Positions 32,479 through 41,830 of a DNA stretch of 64,000 bases are shown in pieces. The position numbers and the translations under genes are program-made. Position 1 is the stretch's first letter. The number at the start of each line of letters is the position of its first letter. The notes under the pieces are model-generated. The model saw only the letters and a list, made by a program, of their open reading frames with translations, made no database searches and had not been told where the DNA came from. Origin of the DNA: Pseudarthrobacter sp. NBSH8 (GTDB lineage: Bacteria > Actinomycetota > Actinomycetes > Actinomycetales > Micrococcaceae); NCBI RefSeq assembly GCF_014217545.1, contig NZ_CP043178.1, forward strand, positions 3,038,001 through 3,102,000. The letters are read 5' to 3'.

Positions 32479-33560
32479 CAGCGGGTCCCTCTCAGGAATC
32501 CAGTCTGGCGCCCCACTACCTGGCCGGCGTCGGGAGCAACAATTATTTCCTGGGCAGCGATGTAAGGCTCCTCGCCGTCCAGCACGGTCAGCATTTCATC
32601 CGGTGCGACGGACCGCTTGATGACGGCCAACGCCACCGGACCCATTTCGTAGTGCTGGGCAACGGACGTCACTGTCCCGACCTTCCGCTCGCCGAGCATC
32701 ACCTGGCTGCCGGGAGCTGGCATGGTGTGCTGCGACCCGTCCAGCTGCAGGAACACCAGGCGCCGCGGCGGATGGCCCAGGTTGTGCACGCGGGCGATGG
32801 TCTCCTGGCCCTTGTAGCAGCCCTTGGAGAGGTGCACGGCGGTGCGGAGCAGGTCCAGTTCGTGCGGAATGGTTTTGTCGTCGGTTTCCGCCCCCAGCCT
32901 GGGGCGCCACGCAGCAATGCGGAGGGCTTCGGCCGCCATAACACCGGCGAGTGGGCGGTCCGCCAAAGTATCCTCGAGTCCGGCGGCCGGCACCAGGTAC
33001 TCGATCCAGGGCCGCTCCAGCCCGGGGTGTCCTTCTTCCGGGACCACGGCGTAGGAGTAGCCGCCGGTGCCGACGTGCGGCCACGGATCCCGCCACGCCA
33101 GCAGTCCGGACCACTCCTCCACAGTTTTGGTGGACCCGAGCACGGCCCAGTCGGCGGAGACGTCGGTGATCTCGACTCGCAGCATGAACTTCATTTTGTT
33201 CAGCCACTCAGCCAGCGGCGCAGCCTCGGCGGCCTCAACAATCAGCCAGGTGGTCCCGCCGTCGTCCACTACGCGGGCGTCAAACTCGATCCGGCCCTGG
33301 ACACTCAGCAACAGCAGCTCGCTTGACTCCCCCGGCTGCAGGCCGGTGACCTGTTGGGACGAGAGGGTGTTCAGCCAGGTCAGCCGGTCCGGACCGCTGA
33401 CGGTCACCACGCCGCGGTGGGAGAGGTCGACGACGGCGGTACCGGTTGCGAGGGCGCGCTGCTCACGCAGCGGCTCACCGTAGTGGGATGCAACGCCGGC
33501 GTCCGCGCCGGTGGCCTCGACGGCGCCGGGGCGCGACAGTAGGGGGCTGGGAGTAGTCAT
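32478..33560 (-). CDS. ygfZ: Folate-binding YgfZ/GcvT-like protein
   Basis: 360 residues. YgfZ proteins bind tetrahydrofolate and help assemble or repair iron-sulphur clusters. The family signature KGCYKGQETIARVHNLGHPP is present with its Cys. The N-terminal half shows the GcvT-like fold (DRLTWLNTLSSQQVTGLQPG). ATG 33560 follows AGGAC with a short spacing. It is followed by the ankyrin gene with a one-base overlap. Distinction from aminomethyltransferase rests on the KGC-Y-GQE motif. Confidence 0.93.
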   Translation of the reverse strand: MTTPSPLLSRPGAVEATGADAGVASHYGEPLREQRALATGTAVVDLSHRGVVTVSGPDRLTWLNTLSSQQVTGLQPGESSELLLLSVQGRIEFDARVVDDGGTTWLIVEAAEAAPLAEWLNKMKFMLRVEITDVSADWAVLGSTKTVEEWSGLLAWRDPWPHVGTGGYSYAVVPEEGHPGLERPWIEYLVPAAGLEDTLADRPLAGVMAAEALRIAAWRPRLGAETDDKTIPHELDLLRTAVHLSKGCYKGQETIARVHNLGHPPRRLVFLQLDGSQHTMPAPGSQVMLGERKVGTVTSVAQHYEMGPVALAVIKRSVAPDEMLTVLDGEEPYIAAQEIIVAPDAGQVVGRQTGFLRGTR

Positions 33561-33634
33561 ACTGGAGGAACGTCCTTAGGTGAGTAGGTATTCCGGTCTC
33601 GGGCAGCGGGACCCGCTACCCACCCGCTGCGGCG

Positions 33635-34357
33635 TCAGCGGTATTCGGGGTTCTCGAAGTCGAAGCGGGTTCCCGCTTTCCATTCTTCAGGAAGATTGCC
33701 GTACGCGGGAATCCCGCCGGCGTCCTTGAGCATCCGGGCGAAATGCAGCAGGTTCCAGGTCATAAAGGTGGTGTTGCGGTTGGTGAAGTCGGATTCGGGG
33801 CCGCCGGAGCCTTCATCCAGGTAGCTCGGGCCCGGACCCACCGGGCCGATCCAGCCGGCGTCGGCCTGCGGCGGGATGGTGAAGCCGACATGCTGCAGGC
33901 TGTACAGCACGTTCATGGAACAGTGCTTGATGCCATCCTCGTTGCCGGTGATCAGGCAGCCTCCCACCTTGGGGTAGAACGCCCACTGGCCCTTGCTGTT
34001 GAGCTGCCCGGAGTGGGCGTACAGCCGTTCGATGAGCTTCTTGGTCTGTGAGGAGTTGTCGCCGAGCCAGATGGGACCGGCAACCACCACAATGTCGGCT
34101 TCTTCAACAGCCGGGTACAGTTCCGGCCACTCATCCGACGGCCAGCCGTGCTCGGTCATGTCGGGGTAGACACCGCTGGCGATGTCGTGATCGACAGTCC
34201 TGATCACACGGGTGCTGACGCCCTGCTTCTCCATGATGAGGCGGCTGACGTTGATCAGGCCTTCGGTGTTGCTGGTCTCCGGCGACAGTTTGAGAGTCCC
34301 GTTGAAGAACACAGCCTTCAGGTCGCTGTAATCCGTGGAGTCCTTCGGTGTAGCCAT
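33635..34357 (-). CDS. Flavodoxin-like NAD(P)H-dependent oxidoreductase
   Basis: 240 residues. NADPH-dependent FMN reductase/flavodoxin-like fold. KAVFFNGTLKLSPETSNTEG forms the first strand and FMN phosphate loop; ADIVVVAGPIWLGDNSSQTK and GGCLITGNEDGIKHCSMN provide the other FMN contacts. The ATG at 34357 has AAGGGAG in front; a GTG at 34375 is less likely. Members reduce quinones or azo compounds, or act as multimeric flavodoxins; the substrate is unknown. It is a single gene with gaps on both sides. Confidence 0.85.
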   Translation of the reverse strand: MATPKDSTDYSDLKAVFFNGTLKLSPETSNTEGLINVSRLIMEKQGVSTRVIRTVDHDIASGVYPDMTEHGWPSDEWPELYPAVEEADIVVVAGPIWLGDNSSQTKKLIERLYAHSGQLNSKGQWAFYPKVGGCLITGNEDGIKHCSMNVLYSLQHVGFTIPPQADAGWIGPVGPGPSYLDEGSGGPESDFTNRNTTFMTWNLLHFARMLKDAGGIPAYGNLPEEWKAGTRFDFENPEYR

Positions 34358-34431
34358 GACGCTCCCTTGATTCACTCGTGGGTGAAGCCCAGGACGCCAA
34401 GTCTACTGAGAATCGGTGACGCGGCGGGGTG

Positions 34432-35046
34432 TCAGGAAACCTTTTTCAGGAAAGCCGAGGCGTGCGCCTCGAGACCCTTGCCGGGCTGTGATGTTCCGCC
34501 AGGGGCCACGTCCCAGCGCCAGAGCAAGTTGCCGTCCACGAGGCCGAAGATCCGGGTGGCCGCGCTGTAGTCCTTGGAGTGGCTGCCGCGCATCACCATG
34601 TCGGTGGTGAGCTGGATCTGCGGGCCTTTGATCTGCCCGTAGTAGAGCTCAGAGATCCCGCCGGGATGTGAGATGGACACCGAGATATCGAACCCGCCGT
34701 CTTTGTTGCGCAGCGCTTCGACTTCATCGGCGCTCTTGAGTGCGGGAACAATATCGGCCGGAATCAGGCCCGGTCCGCCGTCGGCATCAAGCTGTTTGCG
34801 CTCCAGCGCCCAAAAGCCGGTCTCAACAGTCAGCGGCCGCAGGCGTGTGCCGTCGTCGTCAGTTAACCAGCTCTCCGCGCGGTACTGCAGATACGGCAGG
34901 CCGTTATGCGTGAAGGACACATGCTGGACGAAGTGCTCCGAATCCTCGTCCCCGCTGCCGAGCCGGCCGCTGCCTTCCCACTCACCAATGAGCCAGGAAA
35001 GCGGAACAAGTTCCGGTGTCAGGTCTGTTGGAATTTCTATCGGCAC
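34432..35046 (-). CDS. Nitrobindin-like heme-binding beta-barrel protein
   Basis: 204 residues of the FABP-like/nitrobindin family. It carries the N-terminal GEWEGSGRL signature (GxWxGxG), a barrel of alternating strands and a His ten residues from the C-terminus (EAHASAF) that is a candidate proximal heme ligand. Characterised relatives bind heme b and isomerise peroxynitrite. ATG at 35046; no strong ribosome site was noticed. It is followed upstream by two membrane-protein genes on the same strand. Confidence 0.85.
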   Translation of the reverse strand: MPIEIPTDLTPELVPLSWLIGEWEGSGRLGSGDEDSEHFVQHVSFTHNGLPYLQYRAESWLTDDDGTRLRPLTVETGFWALERKQLDADGGPGLIPADIVPALKSADEVEALRNKDGGFDISVSISHPGGISELYYGQIKGPQIQLTTDMVMRGSHSKDYSAATRIFGLVDGNLLWRWDVAPGGTSQPGKGLEAHASAFLKKVS

Positions 35047-35085
35047 GGCAATTACCTCAGGAAAATGCTAGCTCGTTGAACGGGT

Positions 35086-35199
35086 TTACTTCTGGCCTTT
35101 GAAGAGGCGGTAAACCACAAAGCCGGCGAACCAGGCCATGGACAGGCTGGCGATGCCGAGCAGGACGAGGAAGAAGATTTCAAATGCAAGTACGGACAT
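35086..35199 (-). CDS. 37-residue single-span membrane protein
   Basis: A short open frame from ATG 35199 to TAA 35086. The protein begins MSVLAFEIFFLVLLGIA, has a second half that is also hydrophobic (MAWFAGFVVYRL) and ends in the charged FKGQK. It fits tightly between the downstream nitrobindin-like gene (39 bp) and the upstream membrane-protein gene (17 bp), all on one strand. The composition is that of a membrane mini-protein, with positive-inside charge at the C-terminus. Function unknown. Confidence 0.6.
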   Translation of the reverse strand: MSVLAFEIFFLVLLGIASLSMAWFAGFVVYRLFKGQK

Positions 35200-35216
35200 G
35201 ATGCCATCCTAACCGG

Positions 35217-36041
35217 TTAGTAGATGAGTAGTTTGTCTATGAAGTAAGCCAGGGAGCCCACGGCCGAAACCGGTGCAAGCCCCATGCTAACCGCAGCCAA
35301 AAGATTGAGCGGACCGCCGCGGAGTGTTACGAGGCGGCGGAAGCTGACCAGTACGGCGCCCACCACAACGCCGAAGATCGCCGCTGGCACAACTGCAATG
35401 TCGGAGAACACCAGGCCTGCCAGCGGCCCGGCAAGTCCTGCCATCACGATGCCGAGGGGTGCCACGATGCTGTCCGGCCATCGGATCAGGCCGGCCAGCA
35501 GTGCCACGGCGGCGCTGATGGCAGCCACCAGGAGCATCTCCCGCACGCCGTTGAAGCGCGCGCCGGCAATCCAGCCTGCACCCAGGCATGAGAGGAGCAC
35601 ACCGGCGCAGCAGCCAAGGGTGGATTCAAGCCGTTGGGCCTGGCCGGTGCCTCGGATGAGCTGCACTATGAACACGGCCATCATGCCCAGCGCCATGAAT
35701 GCAGGCGTCCAGTCCAGGAAGCCCGGTGCGGGGACGAAACCGGCAGAGAGCGCAGATCCGACGCCGGGCAGCGCAATGACGGCTGCCAGGGTCTTCTTTG
35801 CGGGGATGCGGAGGAAGTGGGGCCAGCCGATGCCGACCGCCATTGCGATCACCACGGCGACGCCGATAAGTGCCTCGCGGGAGACGTACACGCCGGCGAT
35901 GATTGCCACGAGACCCGCCACTCCGACAACACCGATGACCCACGAGCCCAGTGATTTTGCCGGGGCCTGCACCTCGGCGGTCACCGGGGACCCGGCCGGC
36001 CGGTTCGCGGCGGCTTCGACTCTGCACTCAATTCGTGGCAT
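35217..36041 (-). CDS. Multi-pass membrane protein, unknown function
   Basis: 274 residues. A soluble N-terminus of ~30 residues is followed by about eight hydrophobic helices, for example WVIGVVGVAGLVAIIAGVYV, EALIGVAVVIAMAVGIGW, MALGMMAVFIVQLIRG and SIVAPLGIVMAGLAGPLAGL. No nucleotide-binding or catalytic motif is visible. It is upstream of the 37-residue membrane gene on the same strand. It is divergent from glnR, with 291 bp between. Possibly a permease-like or polymer-related protein, but the family is not recognised. Confidence 0.75.
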   Translation of the reverse strand: MPRIECRVEAAANRPAGSPVTAEVQAPAKSLGSWVIGVVGVAGLVAIIAGVYVSREALIGVAVVIAMAVGIGWPHFLRIPAKKTLAAVIALPGVGSALSAGFVPAPGFLDWTPAFMALGMMAVFIVQLIRGTGQAQRLESTLGCCAGVLLSCLGAGWIAGARFNGVREMLLVAAISAAVALLAGLIRWPDSIVAPLGIVMAGLAGPLAGLVFSDIAVVPAAIFGVVVGAVLVSFRRLVTLRGGPLNLLAAVSMGLAPVSAVGSLAYFIDKLLIY

Positions 36042-36332
36042 CCCATTCTGGCGGTGGACCCGGCGGCTCTGCCTACCGCGTCAGGGCGTTCTGCCCCACG
36101 GCTCAATCCTGCCTTATATGACCCGGATATGTCGCAAAACGAAAGTTTGCCGGGCCGGAATCCGAGCCGTCGCGCGGGCTGATGGGTATACTCAAAGTTC
36201 AGCTACGCTTCCTGCAACGGATGCCGGCCGGTTAGATCCTTAGTCGGCCAACTTCGCTGCAGTCAGATAGTACCGGCCGGTGAAAACCCGGTTCAGTCGC
36301 CCGAAGATGCGCGGACGCCCCTTGGAGGAACA
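36042..36332 (+). promoter_or_regulatory. Divergent intergenic region upstream of glnR
   Basis: 291 bp between the membrane-protein gene and glnR. It contains a GGAGGAA ribosome site immediately before glnR (36325-36331) and a GTATACT near 36186 that may belong to a promoter. No repeat, hairpin of note or coding sequence was seen. Confidence 0.4.
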
Positions 36333-37031
36333 ATGTCGCACATCCTGCTATTGACGAACAGCACCGGTTCATCGGTAGACATCCTGCCTGCCCTGGAATT
36401 GCTGAATCACCGCGTGCACATCCTCGCCGCGGAACCCACAGCCCTGCTGGAGACAGATCCCTGCGACATCGTGCTCCTGGACGCCCGCAAGGACTTGGTT
36501 GGCGCCCGCTCCCTCACGCAGTTACTGAAGGCCACCGGCCTGAGCGCACCCTTGGTCCTGATCCTGACAGAGGGCGGCATGGCCGCCGTTTCCTCGGCCT
36601 GGGCCGTGGATGACATCGTGCTCGAATCAGCAGGTCCCGCCGAAGTGGAAGCCCGCATCAGGCTTTCCGTGGCGCGGGCTGTGCCGGACAAGGATGACGC
36701 CCCCACGGAGATCCGCGCGGCAGGTGTGGTCATCGATGAAGCGAGCTACACGGCGCGCGTCAACGGAGCGCCCCTGAACCTGACGTTCAAGGAATTCGAA
36801 CTACTCAAATACCTCGCCCAGCACCCCGGCCGCGTCTTCACCCGCCAGCAGCTGCTCACCGAGGTATGGGGCTATGACTACTATGGCGGCACGCGCACCG
36901 TGGATGTCCACGTCCGTCGGCTGCGTGCCAAGCTTGGCGCCGACCACGAAAACCTGATCAGCACGGTCCGGAACGTCGGCTACCGCCTGACCCTGGTGCG
37001 GCAGCAGGAAGACGAACTGACAGAAGCCTGA
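36333..37031 (+). CDS. glnR: GlnR, OmpR-type nitrogen regulator
   Basis: 232 residues. The receiver-like domain (1-~120) has the actinobacterial GlnR pattern [10 protein letters not shown] and [11 protein letters not shown], with the single conserved Asp50 but without the usual acidic pair. Such receivers dimerise without phosphorylation. The winged-helix domain is [20 protein letters not shown] and then [20 protein letters not shown], nearly invariant in GlnR. It is an orphan regulator: no kinase is adjacent. Known targets in relatives are glnA, amtB, nir/nas genes. The neighbour is mshD, as in mycobacteria. It ends at a strong terminator. Confidence 0.92.
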   Translation: MSHILLLTNSTGSSVDILPALELLNHRVHILAAEPTALLETDPCDIVLLDARKDLVGARSLTQLLKATGLSAPLVLILTEGGMAAVSSAWAVDDIVLESAGPAEVEARIRLSVARAVPDKDDAPTEIRAAGVVIDEASYTARVNGAPLNLTFKEFELLKYLAQHPGRVFTRQQLLTEVWGYDYYGGTRTVDVHVRRLRAKLGADHENLISTVRNVGYRLTLVRQQEDELTEA

Positions 37032-37055
37032 CACCGTTCAACAGCATCTTCAGGC

Positions 37056-37092
37056 ACGAACAGCCCCGGACGAGTGGTCCGGGGCTGTTCGT
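37056..37092 (+). terminator. Intrinsic terminator after glnR
   Basis: Perfect 16-bp stem (37056-37071 with 37077-37092), a 5-nt loop and a GTATTTGT tail, 24 bp past the glnR stop. It separates glnR from mshD. Confidence 0.88.
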
Positions 37093-37110
37093 GTATTTGT
37101 GAAGCTTTGT

Positions 37111-37138
37111 TGGTGGAGGACATACGGGTCGAACGTAT
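37111..37138 (-). other. tRNA 3'-end-like fragment
   Basis: Read on the minus strand it has a 5-bp T stem (ATACG/CGTAT) around a 7-nt loop TTCGACC, then seven acceptor bases GTCCTCC, a discriminator A and CCA. This is exactly the layout of a tRNA 3' end. The matching 5' acceptor strand (GGAGGAC) and an anticodon arm were not found within 110 bases upstream, so it is not an intact tRNA. Confidence 0.45.
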
Positions 37139-37265
37139 CGAGGCCACCCCACTGGTGGATCCCCCTCGTTCCCGCCGTAACCGGCGGGTGAGATACGACT
37201 ATACGTGCCTGCCCCGGGGCCATCAAATCGGAGCGCCTTCCCGCCGGGGCGTATAGCCTAGCCTC

Positions 37266-38237
37266 ATGAGTCCAGCGCACCCGGAAAAATGGCCCGTCCT
37301 TGTTGTCCACGGCGGCGTGGAGGAACAACTGCTGAAGGACTGCGTGACGCTCCTGGCAGCTGCCGAGGAGTCTGACGGCAACCCCTCGCTGTCTGAACAA
37401 ACGGTGGTGACGCTCCGCGCCGGGGACTCTGCGGAGCATTCCCTCCTGACCCTTGCGCTCTACGCGCCGGACGAAGATTCCGATCCTTCCTCCGGTCAGG
37501 ACCTGGCAGGGTTTGCGGTTGTTGTGGCGGAAGCGGACGGCAGCGGCGTGCTGGAAATTGCCGTCCATCCGAGCTACCGCAACCAGGGCGTGGCGGACCG
37601 CCTTGTGGGCGCACTGAAGTCAGGGCGCGGCCTGGACGGCCTGAAGGCCTGGTCCCATGGCAACCACGAGGCGGCAGCGGACCTCGCCGCCCGCTACGGC
37701 TACGGTCCGGTCCGCGAACTCTGGAAGATGAGGCTGACTACCGCCACTGCGGAACTGCCCGACGTCGGCCTCCCGGACGGCGTCACGCTCCGCGCCTTTG
37801 TGCCGGGCAAGGACGAGGACGGTTGGCTGGCTGCGAACCGCGCCGCCTTTGCCCACCACCCCGAGCAGGGCTCTATGTCCCGCGCGGACCTGGATGCCCG
37901 GCTGGCCGAGGACTGGTTTGATCCCGCCGGCTTCCTGCTGGCGGTGGACGCCGCGGACCGGCTGTTGGGATTCCACTGGACCAAGGTGCATCCGCGCCAC
38001 GGCGCCCATCCGGCGATCGGCGAGGTCTATGCGGTGGGCGTCACACCGGCCGCGCAGGGTATGGGCCTGGGCAAAGCGCTCACAGTGGCAGGCATCAGGC
38101 ATCTGCAGGGCCTGGGGCTTCACGCCGTGATGCTTTATACGGATGCCGACAACACTGCGGCCGTTTCCCTCTACCGGGGCTTGGGCTTCACCCGCTGGGA
38201 CATGGACGTGATGTACGGCCCGCTGACCGCCGTTTAG
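37266..38237 (+). CDS. mshD: Mycothiol synthase
   Basis: 323 residues with two GNAT domains, catalysing the last step of mycothiol synthesis (acetyl transfer to Cys-GlcN-inositol). First domain: VLEIAVHPSYRNQGVADRLV. The catalytic C-terminal domain has EVYAVGVTPAAQGMGLGKAL and TDADNTAAVSLYRGLGFTRW, and FHWTKVHPRHGAHP matches characterised MshD. ATG at 37266. It directly follows glnR, as in Mycobacterium. It shows that the organism is a mycothiol producer, which fits the arsenate reductases of the island downstream. Confidence 0.92.
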   Translation: MSPAHPEKWPVLVVHGGVEEQLLKDCVTLLAAAEESDGNPSLSEQTVVTLRAGDSAEHSLLTLALYAPDEDSDPSSGQDLAGFAVVVAEADGSGVLEIAVHPSYRNQGVADRLVGALKSGRGLDGLKAWSHGNHEAAADLAARYGYGPVRELWKMRLTTATAELPDVGLPDGVTLRAFVPGKDEDGWLAANRAAFAHHPEQGSMSRADLDARLAEDWFDPAGFLLAVDAADRLLGFHWTKVHPRHGAHPAIGEVYAVGVTPAAQGMGLGKALTVAGIRHLQGLGLHAVMLYTDADNTAAVSLYRGLGFTRWDMDVMYGPLTAV

Positions 38238-38385
38238 GGGAGCCCGGGTGAGTTAGCCCACTCGTGTGACTAACAGCTTCGGATAAGCCCAAATCCAGGG
38301 CTCGTGGATGCTGATTGATTGTAAGGTTGGTAGAGAACCGCGCCGGCCGAGGGCCAGCATCAAGCGCCAGGTAAGAGGAGAGACC

Positions 38386-40635
38386 ATGAAACCGGAACCC
38401 GCCGGAACAGTCACGTCCGAAGGCGCTTCGGTGCCGGTGCGCGCGCGCTTCGGCTCGTCTGAAGTCCCTGCCTCGCGTGCAACGCAGGACCGGATCGACA
38501 TCCCCGAATTTGCGCCAAACCCTGTGCCCGAAGGGGACATCCGGCCGGACCGGTTCCTGGACCGCGAGCTCAGCTGGCTGGCATTCAACTCCCGCGTCCT
38601 GGAACTCGCCGAAGATCCCGCGCTCCACCTCCTGGAACGTGTGGCTTTCCTGTCCATCTTCGCGTCCAACCTGGACGAGTTCTTTATGGTCCGCGTGGCA
38701 GGCCTGAAGCGGCGGATCGCCACCAACCTCGCTGTGCCCTCCCCTGCCGGACTTAGCCCTGTGGAGGTCCTGGAGAAGATCGGCGACGAAGCCCACCGTC
38801 TCCAGCAGCGCCATGCGCAGGTCTACGCCGAACAGATCCGCCCCGCCTTGGCCTACGAGCACATCCACCTGATGCACTGGGACGAACTGGACGACGCCGC
38901 CAAGCAGCAGCTCAGCGCCATGTTCGCCGAAAAGGTCTTCCCCATCCTGACGCCTCTGGCTGTGGACCCGGCGCACCCGTTCCCCTACATTTCGGGGCTG
39001 TCCCTGAACCTGGCCGTGGTGGTTCGCAACCCTGTGAGCGACAAGGAGCTCTTCGCCCGCCTCAAGGTTCCGGACCAGCTTCCCCGCCTGATCTCCATCG
39101 ACGGTCCGCGGGCCGGAGCTGTCGCGGGACGCGTGGCGCGTTTTATTGCTCTTGAGGAAGTCATCGCCGTCCACTTGGACAAGCTCTTCGCCGGCATGGA
39201 AGTCCTGGAACACCACATTTTCCGCGTCACCCGCAATGAAGACCTTGAGGTGGAAGAGGACGACGCCGAGAACCTCCTGCAGGCGCTGGAGAAGGAACTG
39301 CTGCGCCGCCGGTTCGGCCCTCCCGTACGTCTTGAGGTCACCCACGACATCAACCCGAACATCCGGGCCCTGCTCATCCGTGAGCTCGGCGTGGAAGAGT
39401 CCGAGGTGTACTCGCTGCCGGCTCCGTTGGACCTCCGCGGGCTGTCCGTCATTGCCGGAATTGACCGTGCCGACCTTCATTACCCCAAGCACCTGCCGCA
39501 CACGTCCCGGTTCCTGAACGAGTCCGAGACGTCCAAGGCCGCCAACGTTTTCTCGGCCATGCGCCGCCGCGACATCCTGCTCCACCACCCGTACGACTCC
39601 TTCTCCACCTCGGTGCAGGCGTTTCTGGAACAGGCGGCCGCGGACCCCAAGGTCCAGGCCATCAAGCAGACCCTGTACCGGACCTCGGGCGACTCCCCCA
39701 TCGTTGACGCCCTGATCGACGCCGCCGAGGCCGGCAAGCAGGTGCTGGCCCTCGTGGAGATCAAGGCCAGGTTCGATGAGCAGGCCAACATCTCCTGGGC
39801 CCGCAAGCTGGAACAGGCGGGCGTCCACGTGGTCTACGGCATCGTGGGCCTGAAAACCCACTGCAAGCTGTCGCTGGTGGTTCGCCAGGAAGTGGACGGG
39901 CTGCGCCGCTACTGCCACATCGGCACCGGCAACTACCACCCCCGGACGGCCCGCTACTACGAGGACCTTGGCCTGCTGACCGCCAATGACCAGGTGGGCG
40001 AGGACCTTTCCAAGCTGTTCAACCAGCTCTCCGGCTACGCGCCGAAGTCCACGTTCAAGCGGCTCCTGGTTGCTCCCCGCTCCGTCCGCTCGGGGCTGAT
40101 TGACCGCATCGAGACCGAGATCCGCAACGCCCGCGCCGGGCTGGCCGCCAGGGTGCAGATCAAGGTCAACTCCATGGTGGACGAAGCCATCATCGATTCC
40201 CTGTACCGCGCCTCCCAGGCCGGCGTGATGGTGGACGTCATTGTGCGCGGCATTTGCTCGCTGCGTCCCGGCGTTCCGGGCCTCAGCGACAACATCACCG
40301 TGCGCTCGGTGCTGGGCCGCTTCCTGGAACACTCCCGGGTTTTCGCCTTCGCCAACGGCGGCGATCCCGTGGTTTACATCGGCTCGGCCGACATGATGCA
40401 CCGAAACCTGGACCGCAGGGTCGAGGCCCTGGTCCAGCTGTCCAATCCTGACGACATCCGCTACGTCCTTGACCTGCTGCGGCGCTACATGGACCCGGAA
40501 ACAGCCAGCTGGCACCTGGATAACGAGGGCATGTGGAACCGGCACCACATTGCCGACGACGGCAGCCCCCTCGACGACATCCAGTCCTGGCTGCTGGCCT
40601 CGCGCACCCGCCAGCGCAGCCTGAGCCGGCGGTAG
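38386..40635 (+). CDS. ppk1: Polyphosphate kinase
   Basis: 749 residues. PPK1 reversibly makes inorganic polyphosphate from ATP. Domain order: N-terminal helical domain ([18 protein letters not shown]), head domain, then two PLD-like C-terminal domains. The catalytic His pair sits in [15 protein letters not shown] and [19 protein letters not shown] chose ATG 38386 behind AGGAG; the frame is open 26 codons further upstream without support. Spacing to the next gene (10 bp) suggests co-transcription with the MutT1-like gene, the pair also found in mycobacteria. Confidence 0.96.
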   Translation: MKPEPAGTVTSEGASVPVRARFGSSEVPASRATQDRIDIPEFAPNPVPEGDIRPDRFLDRELSWLAFNSRVLELAEDPALHLLERVAFLSIFASNLDEFFMVRVAGLKRRIATNLAVPSPAGLSPVEVLEKIGDEAHRLQQRHAQVYAEQIRPALAYEHIHLMHWDELDDAAKQQLSAMFAEKVFPILTPLAVDPAHPFPYISGLSLNLAVVVRNPVSDKELFARLKVPDQLPRLISIDGPRAGAVAGRVARFIALEEVIAVHLDKLFAGMEVLEHHIFRVTRNEDLEVEEDDAENLLQALEKELLRRRFGPPVRLEVTHDINPNIRALLIRELGVEESEVYSLPAPLDLRGLSVIAGIDRADLHYPKHLPHTSRFLNESETSKAANVFSAMRRRDILLHHPYDSFSTSVQAFLEQAAADPKVQAIKQTLYRTSGDSPIVDALIDAAEAGKQVLALVEIKARFDEQANISWARKLEQAGVHVVYGIVGLKTHCKLSLVVRQEVDGLRRYCHIGTGNYHPRTARYYEDLGLLTANDQVGEDLSKLFNQLSGYAPKSTFKRLLVAPRSVRSGLIDRIETEIRNARAGLAARVQIKVNSMVDEAIIDSLYRASQAGVMVDVIVRGICSLRPGVPGLSDNITVRSVLGRFLEHSRVFAFANGGDPVVYIGSADMMHRNLDRRVEALVQLSNPDDIRYVLDLLRRYMDPETASWHLDNEGMWNRHHIADDGSPLDDIQSWLLASRTRQRSLSRR

Positions 40636-40645
40636 GGCTACGGCG

Positions 40646-41614
40646 TTGGCGAGCGACAACCTCGTAGCAGACCAGACAGACCATCCCGGCGAGGCAGTTG
40701 CCGTCGTCGCGGCCGGGGCGCTGCCCTGGCGGATCAACTCGGACGGTCTTGAAGTCCTGCTGATCCACCGTCCGCGGTATAACGACTGGTCCTGGCCCAA
40801 GGGCAAGATCGACCCCGGCGAGACCATTCCCGAATGCGCCGCACGTGAGGTGCAGGAGGAAATCGGGCTTGCCGCGCCCCTGGGCATCCCGCTCCCGCCC
40901 ATCCACTACCACGTGACGTCCGGACTGAAGGTGGTCCACTACTGGGCGGTCCAGGTCAACGGTGCCCGGCTCGTTCCCGACGGCAAGGAGGTGGACCGCG
41001 TGGTGTGGTGCGCCCCCGAAACGGCCGCCGGGCTGCTGACCAACCCGTCCGACGTCGTTCCCCTGGAGTATCTGCAGGCTGCCCATACCCGCGGCGAGCT
41101 GAACACGTGGCCGCTGATTGTGGTGCGGCATGCGAAGGCCAAACCGCGCTCGTCCTGGTCCAAAGCCGAGGGTGAACGGCCGCTGGCCGCGACGGGAATC
41201 AGGCAGGCTCAGGCTGTCGGCCGGCTGCTGCAGGCCTGGAAGCCGCCGCGCGTGGTGACCAGTCCTTGGCAGCGCTGCGTGTCAACCGTGGCGCCGTACT
41301 TGAGGGCGACCGGGGCCAAGGTCAAACTGGTGGAGGCGCTGACAGAACATAAGCACTCCCGGACGCCCAAAAAAACCGCTGCCATCATCGAGTCGCTCCT
41401 GGAAAAGGCACAGCCCGTCGCCGTCTGCACGCACCGTCCTGCACTGCCCACAGTACTGGGCCAGCTGGGCAAGCACATGCCGGGCCGTCTGCGCACGCTC
41501 CTGCCGGACTCGGACCCTTATCTGTCCCCTGGCGAGATGGTGGTGTGCCACGTGGCCGTCGGCAACAAGCACCGCATCGTGGCCGTGGAGCAATTCAAGC
41601 CCTTCGACGACTAA
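40646..41614 (+). CDS. NUDIX hydrolase fused to histidine phosphatase (MutT1 type)
   Basis: 322 residues. The N-terminal NUDIX domain has the box GKIDPGETIPECAAREVQEE(I). The C-terminal histidine-phosphatase domain carries the RHA motif in LIVVRHAKAKPRSSWSKAE and its second His in VCTHRPALPTVL. This architecture is that of mycobacterial MutT1, which hydrolyses 8-oxo-dGTP/8-oxo-GTP and diadenosine polyphosphates. The start is TTG 40646, ten bases after the ppk stop, with AGGGC upstream. Located next to ppk as in M. tuberculosis. Confidence 0.92.
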   Translation: MASDNLVADQTDHPGEAVAVVAAGALPWRINSDGLEVLLIHRPRYNDWSWPKGKIDPGETIPECAAREVQEEIGLAAPLGIPLPPIHYHVTSGLKVVHYWAVQVNGARLVPDGKEVDRVVWCAPETAAGLLTNPSDVVPLEYLQAAHTRGELNTWPLIVVRHAKAKPRSSWSKAEGERPLAATGIRQAQAVGRLLQAWKPPRVVTSPWQRCVSTVAPYLRATGAKVKLVEALTEHKHSRTPKKTAAIIESLLEKAQPVAVCTHRPALPTVLGQLGKHMPGRLRTLLPDSDPYLSPGEMVVCHVAVGNKHRIVAVEQFKPFDD

Positions 41615-41665
41615 GGCTTTCCGCACCAGGCCGGCCGGGGCATCGCTGCCGGGCTGGCCCCGGGG

Positions 41666-41821
41666 TTGGCCGCTTTGTTCTGCTGGTTGAGCCTGCTGGG
41701 TTGGTTGGGACTGACCGGGCCGGCCGTCATGTGGATCCCGGCGGTGGCCCTCATGGCATACATGACGTTCGTCAGCTTCCTGGCGATGTCGGCGGCGGCC
41801 GCGGGAGGAGCGCCCCGGTAG
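41666..41821 (+). CDS. Possible 51-residue hydrophobic protein
   Basis: The frame after the MutT1-type stop stays open to TAG 41819-41821 and reads as a membrane-like sequence with AALFCWLSLLGWLGLTG and WIPAVALMAYMTFVSFLAMS. Only TTG codons (41666 and later) or an internal ATG are available as starts, with poor ribosome sites. It ends nine bases before thyA. It could be a real small membrane protein or a chance frame of a GC-rich spacer. Confidence 0.3.
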   Translation: MAALFCWLSLLGWLGLTGPAVMWIPAVALMAYMTFVSFLAMSAAAAGGAPR

Positions 41822-41830
41822 ACTTTAGCC

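Noticed and set aside
37170..37195. Hairpin CCGCCG/CGGCGG next to the tRNA-like fragment, considered as an anticodon arm
   Set aside because: The loop has six bases and no sensible anticodon position, so it does not complete a tRNA.
38188..40902. 904-residue minus-strand frame over ppk
   Set aside because: Antisense shadow of polyphosphate kinase, whose motifs are unambiguous on the plus strand.
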